In this document: positions 52,018 through 62,600 of the stretch, one piece after another
Position numbering within the stretch: position 1 is the first letter of the stretch
Layout: each line of letters begins with the position of its first letter
NCBI GenBank assembly: GCA_030685235.1
Contig: MU839111.1
Coordinates: forward strand, 186,001 to 250,000
Length of the DNA: 64,000 bases
Source: Copromyces sp. CBS 386.78
Taxonomy: Eukaryota > Ascomycota > Sordariomycetes > Sordariales > Sordariaceae
Direction: 5' to 3'
Translations under genes and position numbers: made by a program
Notes under the pieces: model-generated
The model's database searches: none
The model's input: only the letters and a program-made list of their open reading frames with translations
Told to the model about the DNA's origin: nothing

Positions 52018-52220
52018 ATAATACGGGGAAACCGATGCCTAGTCATTTGTTTCTGGATGAATATGATCCGAGGGCTGTTGTTGTGGGCAACAGTGCCCAT
52101 GTGGGTGCGGGTCCTACTCCTTCGCCTACGCCTCCTCCGTCTGGTCAGAGTCAAGACCCAGAGGAGGTCGACGCGGTTAGTCAACCTACGGAGAGTCCTT
52201 TTGTTTTGCGCCTGAGGTAG

Positions 52221-54850
52221 TCATCATCACGAGTTATTGAAGATAATGGCTTGGACAGTGTGTTTGGAGTTTGTTGGATCGATACCCATTTGTTTAAAGC
52301 ATCTCTCTCTCCCCCCCCTCTCTCTCTTTCTCTGTGTGTCTTTACGGTTCCTCTTGTTTGTCTGTCTCTACTGCACAGATGAGGAATCGAGCATAGGTAG
52401 CCTATATATACTACATACTAGAACAGTTCTCTACAAGTAGCCTTGGGTTGAACTGGTGTTTTCCGTTCTCTACCTCTAGGATACTTGACGAATACATGTG
52501 TCACCGGCGACCAAGTTCTTTTACCCGGTTCAGTACACCTTTGCCGGTTGTCAATTCAGTTTCTATGGTGTTTTGATCTGGACGCCTTCTGACGGATTTC
52601 TCTACTTCAAATCACAGGCAGCTACGTCAACCACAAGTGGAAAAGTGGACACGGAATAACTCCCACTCCCAAGAAGTGAAGGGAATTAGACATACGTACA
52701 CATTCACAGCTGACAATGTGTAGTAGAAATGGAGACAAGAGTAGAGATACATGTTTCTTTGTGGAATTTGCTATTCCGTCTCCCATGGAATGAGCCTCGA
52801 GATTATCTTTCGGAGGAGATCGGGGAGCTGTTGAGCTTGAGCTTGAGGAAAGGGGACAGAGAAGGGACGAGTTGACTTTTTTACTTTTTGGGTAGATGGA
52901 CCCGACATTGCTACGGTAGGATGCTTTTTTCTGGGGAACATATTCTCTAGGGGGGAGGGTACTAGTAACCACACGTTACGAGTTACCCTACCCCCAAGTT
53001 GACGTTGCGATAACTCCAACTTTGCCTTTGTCCTTCCGAGCAAATCTGTTTATCTCCTCAACTGGTCCAGTCATCGATTGCTCTTTTTGCCAAGTATATA
53101 AACTTCCCCGTGACTCCCCTTCTCGCGTTTATACCCTGGACGTGCCCCACGTGGTTCTTCCCTCCGGGGCAGGCTTTGTGTGTCTCGGCTGCGAATACAT
53201 TCAACCGCTGCTTACCTGTTATTCATAGACGAGTAACACCACACCGGGTACATATCCCGTCTCCTGTCATGGAAAAATACACATATCCTCGAGTCGGATG
53301 CTGCACCCGATGTCTCAAATATATCTTCTCTTTACTTTTGCCTGTAGTCTGTCTCTCCAGCTTCCATACATTGCGTTCCGATTCCCGGTCCCCAACTTCC
53401 ATCGGGACCGACGTCGATGTCGAAGCAGGGAGTCTGGAAAGTTTGAACACTGACACCCGGTTCCGCGGGTCACGCCCGTGTCAGCCGTATACACACGTAT
53501 ATATACAAAGACCAACAACCTATTTATGGCTACCTTTATAGTAAACCAACGTAAGCAAGCGGCTCTCTTGTTTCCATCATTTCCCCCCATGATTGTCTGC
53601 CCTTTCCCATCTTCTTCATTTGGCCTGCCCCTTGTTCCCATGCACAACAAACACGGGCCAAACATTCTTTCTTGCGTCCTCGTGTGTCCTCTTTGTATTC
53701 GGCCTGCTTGCCATCACCCTTGTCTGCCGCATCCTCCTCGTCTTCCGACGAAGGAGTGATGAGGAGAGAGGAAGCAGTACCCGAGTTTGCTCACCCGACC
53801 CTTGAACGGAACCGCCGACACGGGCCGACACAGATCAGCTGTACATACACACATGGCGTCGCCGATGACCAAATGTTTATTTTGCTTGCTTGACTAGGTA
53901 GGTTTCACGGGTGATGGCGGAACTGCACTGTCATGGGATACTGCATGGGGTTGATTGCTCAGTTGATTCTGTGCCGAAGTGGCTGCCCCTGCCTGATGAT
54001 TTTTAGGTTGGGAAGGAGCATATTGGGGAAGATGAAATTTTTGGTTTATCTCGTCGAAAGGAGCGACGCATACCTCTTTTGTGGGTTCATTCCTGCACGT
54101 GTCCGCGATAACTCCTCTCACACTTACCTAGTGAAGGCTTGCTTGACATTGAACAAGACAATCACGACAATCAAGAACTTGGGACCATGTAATCAGGTAG
54201 CGTAGAATGTTAGATCTTGATTCTCAACTAATTCATTCGTAATCCAGCCATTGTATGCATAGCTCCTCCCATTTTTAAAAAAAAAAAACGCCTGCCAACC
54301 GACCAACCGCCCACCGGTTTTATACCCCCCATTCTTTAGTATCATAAAGAGTACAGTTACACTTCCTAAAAAGATAAGACATAAGGACATGAACGAAAGT
54401 TAGGTATGATGATGAAGCCGCCTGCCTAAAAACCCCGCGCGCGCCTGTTGAACCCCGCCCCCCTTGAATGACCACCGATCCGTCCATCCCGCCGAAAATG
54501 CTTTGTGCTTTGCTCCCCTTTCCCCCTATTAACCATTGGTGCTATAATAGAGTTGTAGAAAAAAAGTCTGTAAACTGAGAAAAAAAAGCAAAAAGCCCTT
54601 GACGTGTGTTGAGTGTAGAAGTCATGTTCATCGTCATCCGTTTGCGGCATCTCCCATGAGTGTGCTTTCATTTCCGAAATCATTTGCGTGAGCAAAGTTC
54701 CTCCACACACCAAGTCTATTGTATGTAATAAAGACGCTAGGAAAAAAAAGAAAAGCGCAAAAAGCCAAACGGTAGAGGGGTATATTGTCGAAAAACACAG
54801 ACCGAACACAGACAAGTAGGAAATTGGGTTTTAAAGCGAGAGGTGCTTTT
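52221..54850. other. Intergenic region
   Basis: No gene is supported over 2.6 kb. It contains a C/T-rich simple-sequence tract at about 52303-52333. A short open frame near 53593-53805 includes a hydrophobic stretch that might be a membrane segment but has no family support. Confidence 0.4.
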
Positions 54851-55549
54851 TTAGGCCTTGGATGAGAGAGTGGTGGTTGCCGTAGCAGCACCCTCTGCCC
54901 TCGGAACATAAGCGAACATGCGGTGGAAAAGGTTGCGACGCTCTCCACCAGCACGACGGTAGGTCAGCTTGGCAATAGTAGCTTCGTCCAATCCGAAGTT
55001 CTCCAGGCAGATCTGCTCGTCATCGGCTTCCAGCTTCTCGCCGCCGTAGGCAGCTTCCCAGCCATAAGGATCCACGGTGGGAGGCTTGAGATACTGATTC
55101 TGGGAGTGGTCGATAGCGAGGTACTTGGTGCGGAGGTTCGAGGCCGAGCAAGTGCGGAGCGGGCTGCTGGCGGCGGGCTTGTTGATAGCCGACTTGTCAC
55201 CGGTGACTCTGGGGTTGCTCGAAGCGGCCCTCCTAACTCTTGGGCGAGTAAACCGCCTTGCGACGCCTTCAGGCGTCGTCTTGATGTATGGCGTATAGCC
55301 TTTTGCGGCCATGCCATCCTTGTGAAGCCTCCCCTCGTGGCCAGCATCTTGAACTGCGTTGTTATTACCGGCCATTGGCGACGGAATATGCTGACCGGGG
55401 GTGGACTCTTCCCATTGGCCCAGAAGAGGGAATTCCAACTTGACATCTGCTACATCCTCCATCGACTCGTCCGTGGACTCGACCGAGGTGGTAGGATAGA
55501 GGCAGGGGGAAGAGGGGGCTCCATCAAGAGCTGGCATGACCTGTGACCC
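54851..55549 (-). other. In-frame extension after the RGS stop codon (232 codons)
   Basis: Directly after the TAG at 55552-55550 the same reading frame stays open for 232 sense codons to a stop at 54851-54853. The first ATG is only 12 nt after the TAG, too close for an independent gene. The encoded region is Ser/Pro/Ala-rich at first, then has a conserved-looking end with aromatic residues (KPPTVDPYGWEAAYGG and RNLFHRMFAYVPRAE). No intron keeping this frame with normal splice sites was found. It may be a readthrough extension, the rest of a gene interrupted by a nonsense mutation, or 3' UTR that is open by chance in GC-rich DNA. Confidence 0.45.
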
Positions 55550-56656
55550 CTATAAGGGGTTGCTGGTGCTCTGTCTGGCATCAGGCAAACCAATTTCGTA
55601 CCCATATCCAGAGGAAGAAGGGATGCTAGTGGTCTGAGAGCGCTTGCTGCGGTTCTTCTTTCCCAGACCAAGCTTAGCGCCCATCTTCTTCCAGCCGCTG
55701 GTGTGCATGGCCCTGGAGATACCGCTGGGGGAGGTGCCAAAGGTCCAGTCGGAGCTGGGGGGTGTGGTGGGTGGGGTCATGGGCTCGTTGCCTGAAGGAT
55801 ATCCAGAGCTGTTGTCATCAGCGAAGCCGTCGATGGGTGAGTCGGCCACAGTTGATGAGGAGGCCGATCGGCTGGAGGACTCGCTCTGCCACCCAAAAGT
55901 GTGCAGAGGCAGAAGGCCGCTGGTCTTTGATGATCGGTTCGAATGCGGGCCATCGTAGTGAGGCGGGGGTGAGGCTCCACCCTGAGTGCGCCTGGGGTCG
56001 TGTACCAGGTTGTTCCAGTACGAGCGGGAATGCGAGTGAGAGTGAGAGTGGGAGTGAGAATGAGTAGGCTGGAGAGGCGCAGGAGACGGCGAAGGGCTAG
56101 GTGGTGCTAGTGACTCCAGGAAAGGTCCGAGTACTGAACCGTCCATGAGATCATAGGTGTAAGCCACTGCTTGGTCAAGCTCCGAGGGGCACGGCGGTTG
56201 CTCAGCGCAAGAGAGCTGCATAAGCCGGTCGCGGACGTGAGCCGGAAGGTTGACCTCGTGGCTGCTGTTGGGCCGGATATAAGCATTCATGAGCTTCTCC
56301 CATAGAGTTCGGAGGTGATGGAGGCCGTCATGTGTAGGACGGCATCTCGCGAGCATGATCTCGTCATACGCCTTTCGATACTGGTCAGCGCCGAGGGTGA
56401 ACTCGAGCGTCTCGAGACAGTGATTTTGAGACAGGAAAGCGAGGAAGGCGCCAAAGGTGTATGGCGGGGGCGCGACGTTGGACAGAATGTCTCGCAATGA
56501 GGGTGGCGGAATCGCCATAGAGGTAGGTCTGGATTGGGCCATGGTGGAATCGGAGTCGGAGTCGTCGTAGTCAGAGGATTCGCGGGAGGAAGTGAGTCGC
56601 GCTGATTTCCTGCGGGATGGGCTGAGGCTCAAGGTCCGTAGCCGGGCTTGTGGCAT
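55550..56656 (-). CDS. rgsA: RGS-domain protein of the RgsA/Rgs2 type
   Basis: A negative regulator of heterotrimeric G-protein signalling; RGS domains speed GTP hydrolysis by G-alpha. From the ATG at 56656 the frame gives 368 aa to a TAG. The region around residues 53-190 fits an RGS fold, with SLRDILSNVAPPPYTFGAFLAFL, SQNHCLETLEFTL and an AYIRPNSSHEVNLP segment matching RGS helices 3 to 6; it resembles Aspergillus RgsA. A tract of alternating His and Ser (about 56030-56062) follows, then Ser/Pro-rich sequence. WKKMGAKLGLGKKNRSKR near the end is a basic amphipathic segment that may touch membranes. The frame continues past the TAG for 232 codons (see the adjacent entry). The start could also lie at a later ATG just before the RGS domain. 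Confidence 0.82.
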   Translation of the reverse strand: MPQARLRTLSLSPSRRKSARLTSSRESSDYDDSDSDSTMAQSRPTSMAIPPPSLRDILSNVAPPPYTFGAFLAFLSQNHCLETLEFTLGADQYRKAYDEIMLARCRPTHDGLHHLRTLWEKLMNAYIRPNSSHEVNLPAHVRDRLMQLSCAEQPPCPSELDQAVAYTYDLMDGSVLGPFLESLAPPSPSPSPAPLQPTHSHSHSHSHSHSRSYWNNLVHDPRRTQGGASPPPHYDGPHSNRSSKTSGLLPLHTFGWQSESSSRSASSSTVADSPIDGFADDNSSGYPSGNEPMTPPTTPPSSDWTFGTSPSGISRAMHTSGWKKMGAKLGLGKKNRSKRSQTTSIPSSSGYGYEIGLPDARQSTSNPL

Positions 56657-59600
56657 CCTTCCCAACACGGAGCGCCGAGAATCTTCAAGACTTGGTGGAT
56701 GGTTGGACTTGCAGAGCAAATTGGAGCTCTTGTGCAGCCAGAAAAGGACCAGATATCGGGAAGCGTCCTCACTCCATTCGGTCGGGAGTGACTTGACGAC
56801 CCAACAAGACCGTTATATACAGGCCGTTTGCCTAGGTGCAGGGAGTGACAGAAGGGCAATGTTTTGGAGTGCGCGGTTGCCCGACACCCGTACAATGCAC
56901 GTAACCTTTTGGCTCCGTTGCCGGCCTAGTAAGCCAATTGCGGCAGGACAGATCGGGAAGCGGCAGGTCTCGAAGTCGTCGACCCGTTCGGGAAACAAGG
57001 CGTGCCGCCGTAGGACGTGAGAGTGGCCAGACTACTGGGACCTCGCTGGGACACTGGCACCGTTGTGGGCTAGAAGTCACGTAGAAAGCTGCGGGGGGTA
57101 CCGGACCAGATCGTAAGCCAGGAGCACGATTAATCTGCGACTGGGTCTAGAGGTCGAGTGCGGAGGCAGCAGGATCGTAAACCTGTCTGTCTCTTTACGT
57201 CTGTATGTTTAAGCCAACAACACGAGATGCTAGGCAACACAGCAGACGCCCAATAAACTGAGATCCCACACTCGCTGGTAACCCTGTCCTTGTCGGTAAG
57301 CGGTAGTGGTAGTCGGCGCGGTAGTGGTGATGATTGTCGTCGATGAAATTCGTCGTTCCAAATGATCCTCCCACAAAGGTGATGATGAAGTGAAATCCAA
57401 CCGAGTTCCCAAATGACGTCTAGAATCGAGAGCGCGGTTGTCGCAATCGGAAGAAGTGTGGGTGATTATCGAAAGATGGTGGGTCGAATCGAATGACAAA
57501 TAAATGAGTGCGAGGATGGGGCGGCGACCAAAGGAAGGTGTCGGTTGTTGTTGCTGTTGTGGTGCGGTGGTGAAAGTTGGTGGTGGTTGGTCAAGCTGTA
57601 GTTGCTAGTGGACAGCAGCTGGCAGCATGTAGCAGCAAGGTGCAGTTGCAGGTGCAGATTGCAGAAGACTGGAAGGTGCGACAGAAATGCCAGTGGTCGA
57701 AAAGGTGACTTGGAATGATAGGTGTAGTCGATCCAGTGAGGTGACTGAGACGGATGTTTTGACGATGATGCGGCTTTGCGAGACAAGAGCCAAGGTTTCG
57801 GTACGGTGGTTGCGCGCGAAAGGATTAAAGACTGTTTTTAAAAAGGGAGGGTGGGATGTGGTCTGTACAAAAAGGGAAACCGATGAATAAGCTGGGCCAG
57901 GAACCGTGGTTTGGCAGGGACGAATGACGACCGAGTCTCGTGTGGGTGGGTGGTGGTCCCAGAAGAATGGAAGCTGGAAGCCGCAGGACCCAAAAGTTCC
58001 CGCGATGGCAAAAACGGGGCGCTGGGCGCTTCCCACAGTGGGCAGGGTTCCCTTCTCTCACACGCTGTGTGCAAACAAAGGGCCACCCGAGAAGCGGCGG
58101 TCGTTCGGCGTTGGGCGGCGGTTCCTCTTCTTGAGCGCTGGACTTCCCTTGTGTCCGGGTGGTCTGTTTTAGCGGCTCCTCCACAGACTCAGCGCAGCAG
58201 GCTGCTGTCAGTGCACGGAAAGTGGAGGGGGCGCTGCTGGCGTCCACAAAGAAGAGTGCTCTTTCTCTTTTACAACACAAAAGATAAATCCGAGATTGGA
58301 TCAAGCAAGATTGGCAGATCCGGCTCCGACATAGGTCTCAGGAAGTTCAATCTATGAGATTGAATCAAAGGGTGCCTTCCAGGGTGCCTCTCTCTCTTGC
58401 ACGGGAGCGACACGGAAATGCAGAGGAAAAAGGGACTCGTTAGCCTGTGCTCTGGTCGGCAAGCCAAGAGCCAAGAGCCACTAGCAGACGGCCAAGCGGC
58501 CATGCCACTGGAGCGCAGCAAATGCAATCAACAACACCACGCTCGCTCCCAGCAAGTGACCAGTGAAGTGACCAGCACCCTAGACGTGCCTCTTGCCGAT
58601 GTGGGTGCGGCACGACGAGACGACAGGGGCCGTGACAGCATGCAATTCGCTGCTTGGGGGAATATCTGCCCAGCCAAACCAGCTTCTCGCGCCATTCCTG
58701 TGGGTTCAGACGGCTTCAGACTGGCCATCCTTCGGCCACCCTGCGACCACGCCCTTGCCAGTCTGCAACCTCCCCCTGCGGAAACCCTGCAAAGCTCTGC
58801 AAAGCCCTGCCACCTCCCGTCAAGGGATCCGACCAGTCAAAAGCAAAGAAGCAGGCGGCTCAAAGGGTACGGAGTAAAGAGGCGTCATGGTGGGCGACTT
58901 TGGGAACAGTCAAAATCTACACGAGGCCGCGGGACATGGAGACATCTGAATGACTTCTCTATGGAAATGTGGTCACTGATAAGAAACGGCTCCTCCTCCA
59001 TCTCCACCGCCTACCCCGTCTTCACCCGTCACGCAATTCCCCAATTTTCTAGTGTGAATTCGCTTGACTGATTGACCCTTTTGAGACCAACAAAGTCCCA
59101 AGTTGCTGACCACGAGGCAACCGTTTGGCGGTCTTGTCAACTGTGACTAATCGCTAGCCAGCGTCGTATCAAAACTCAATCTAGTGGAGCGGAGACTGGA
59201 TCATTAGCATTGGATTGGCGAGACTGGGGGCCGGGGACCAGATAGTGCAGATACATCTCACCGTTGGAGGAGGTTGTGAGTGAGGGAGAACAGTGGAAAA
59301 GCATCAATCACCAGGCTGGCTGGCTGGTTGCACGCGGTCGGTCACTGCAGTCAAGTGTGAAAGCCCCAGGGATGGGGCAGACGCATTGCGGCCTAGAAGC
59401 CTTCTAGAGGCCTTCTGCTTTTGGGATAATCGTTGAAAGTAACAGACGACACCTGCACCGGACCAACCAGAGAACCTTAATGAGCACTCCACAGACCCCA
59501 CTGGCGTATTGGTGGGGTCCTTTCGCACCCGCTCCACTTGCGATGAGACGATGCTGATTGGATTGGCGTCACACTGGCACTCTGTCGCACTCACCGCAGC

Positions 59601-62600
59601 GTTCCCGACCGTAGCTCCCTTTTTGTCAGAAATGACTGTCACTCTGTCAATCTCCAAGACGCGCCAAACAGAGCCAAGCGACGCCATCTTCCAGTCCGTC
59701 TCCAGACCATTGCGCGCTACCAAGACGCTCCAAGACCACCTTCGTCACCACCTGTCAAGCCGTGCCTCTAGTTCCGGCTGGTTCTGCTGCTGGTGGTGGT
59801 GCTGAATGCAGAGGCCGTGATGCTCCTCGCCCGCGGTCCTCCCACTGGCCACTGCTCCCTTCGATACAACGCAACCTGCACGGCAACCCAGAAAACACTG
59901 GTAGGATGGAAGGCCCTTGGAAGCACTTTGGAAACATCCGAGTTACGTCGCTACCACGCTTGTTGCCTCGTCTCTGTCCGTCTCCCCATTCGCCAGCCAC
60001 CACGTACGTACCACCACCCAAGACTTGCACCGTGTCCGGAGCCGAAGCCTGCCACCTGGTCTTACACACACACTTTCGACACACTGCAGATATGCGATAT
60101 GCACATGTACCTCAGGTTGGAGTTTATTGAAACCAGGTGTCACAAGCCCGATCGTGTGCTGCCTCGTGTGGCACGAGGTTGGCGAGCATAATTCCCCGTC
60201 CGAGCAGCGGATACAGTATCAGCCCTCACCAAACTGTAGCTCATGTCAACAAAAGACGCCATTTCCAAAGTCGAGGCTTTTGGTCGCCGTTCAATATGCT
60301 ATGGCATGCCTATCTTCGATGCCCGGTCTTTCGTCTCCGTCGCCATCCCCCCAAGGGCTCCAGAAGGCTCCAGTCATATGAACAACAGCTGACGACGCCG
60401 CATCGGCAGGCTGGTGGTGCCACAGCCTCGACTCGGCTGGTCTTGGCACCTCCATAACGGACTTCGATATCAGGCCGAAACCACCCCATCCATCCTCCGG
60501 CTCGAGGCCGGTAAAATGGTAATGATAGAGTATTTCTCGGCTATGCTCCATGGTGGTTACCTAATACCCGCCGAATATCAAATCAAGAAGACCATGCTGT
60601 CCTCGTGTTTCGTCACAGACATGAACTTGAGAAAGTCAAAAGTCGATATCGTCCAGGATACTCACCGTTCACGTTGAGACGCATTGACGAATGGTCAAAG
60701 CGAATGGCGGCCCGCGTTCGACGATCGAGGTTCACGAGCCAGATGAGAGGAGAACCCTGATGAACTCCTGCCCGAACTGACCGAGATCTCAGGGTTTTGC
60801 CCGGTTCGTCTGTCGCGGGAACGATGATCGCTCCAGGGCTTCGAAGAGAAAAGGGACCACATCAGCCAACTTTCTTGCACCTCATGCCAACATTCGAAAC
60901 CTCATGATTCTCCGATCTTCAGTCTTTTTCGGCGCTAGGCCAGGCGGACGCCAAAACTCTATTCTCCACAAGCCCACATGGGACCGAGGAGAAGTTGGTT
61001 TCGTCACGGTTTGCTGCTCTCTGCTCTTCTCCTCCAACGAACCAGAGCCAAGGGACTAAACTCCACGGCCATGGGTCGAAAACATGAATCGTGTCCTTGG
61101 CGGAAGGCTCATGCTGGGCTCGTCGTCGTCGCTTTCACAAGGCTTTATCACGGCAACAAAACCATGCGGTGCTATTCGGCACAAACCATGCTTTCTGGGT
61201 TTCCGCGCGGGGCGGCACTGTAAAAAAAAAAAAAAAAAAAAAAGAGAAGAAAAAAAAACCCCCGAAACTGACATCCCCTCTCACTTACATATTCAGGCGA
61301 ATCAATTGATCAGATATCGAATATCGGCTAATCAGCCCAGCCTTGCCCAGCCTGACGAAACCTGACAAGCCTCAACAAAGGTCTCCGGTTCTCACCGAGA
61401 GTTTGGAGCCTCTTTGAACTCTGAATTGAACAGTCTCTCCTTTTGTGATTGCCTATCCATGCCGCACGTTTTTGTACATCTCCACTTTAAAATAGCCGCT
61501 ACACAAAATTCGTACCGTACGGCAGGTAGGAAGTTGGAACAAAGTTTCCTTTTCCTGTGGTAACCGCGCGCTCCCGTCATCGGTCGTCGGAATATTCCAC
61601 ACCTCCAGCTGAAGGACCTCAGTTTCTCGGAGAGCCTTGCTTGAAAGGGGCAATCAACTCGTTACTTTCCTCCGGTAGCCTTTTTCCACATTCCCACTTC
61701 ACCGAGCCGTTAGCCGGAGTTGTGCCGCTGTGTCCTTCCTAATCACATAGTCACACCGCATCTCTTCAGGTGCCTACTTCTAAAAGCATAGAGCAACAGG
61801 CAGCGGACAGAACGGAGCACAGGTACAAGTTGGGAATGGCATCAAATCCACACCAAGAACGGAAAACAAGAAAAACACAAGTTCCTCACTCCACTCTTGG
61901 CATCCCCTCGCAAGCTTGATGGTAAAGGGGTAGCATAACCGGATGTAACCAACCACGGAGATCACCAACATGGTTCAAGAGAAAGAACCGAACCAAAAAA
62001 TAAAAAAGGAAAAATTTCTTTCCAAGGATTGATAACAGAAGGGCACAAAAACTCCGACCACACAGTCCGTCACCCCTCCTCCTCCTGTGAGCCGCGGCGA
62101 CGACGCGCTTCGCGACTTCGCTACAGAGGCATGCTTGGAGATAGCGCTGTAAGGTTCGAGTGCCCCTTCTAGAAGCACCACCAACCAGGGCGCCAACTGT
62201 GTGCCAAGCGCTCACGAGACTGGTTGTCTTCAGCTGAGAACGGAGCTGAATGCTCGCTACGTCCGAGAAATGCCAGAAAAGATCAAGCCACATTCTGTCA
62301 TGGATAACACAAAAAAAAAGTCTTTGTCTTGTTGGCGCTTACAGCCGAAGAAAACTTTTTCATAGCCCATTTGGCTTTGTGACTGGACTGCCAGCCACGC
62401 TATCGGCAATGAAATACGAAATTGGGAGGCGAATTTTACATGCACGTCTTACGTTAACGCCAAAGAAGATTGACTCCCGACTCCCGAAGGCTGCTCGGTG
62501 TAAGCGCCAGCCGGCCGGCCGGCGGGCATTGACCAAAACAATCTACGACATACGTACCGCAGTACGGGCGGATTGACAAGACAAGACAGGTTTGTGTCAA

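Noticed and set aside
53593..53805. Short frame with a hydrophobic segment followed by Arg residues
   Set aside because: Too short, no upstream exon with a good start, and no family recognised.
55489..55613. Intron with GTACGA donor and CACAG acceptor (61 bp) to bypass the RGS TAG
   Set aside because: It shifts the frame and gives only about 24 further codons before a stop, so it does not join the long extension.
58397..59071. 224-codon open frame in the gene-poor right end
   Set aside because: Begins without an ATG, low similarity to any domain, competing frames open on both strands.
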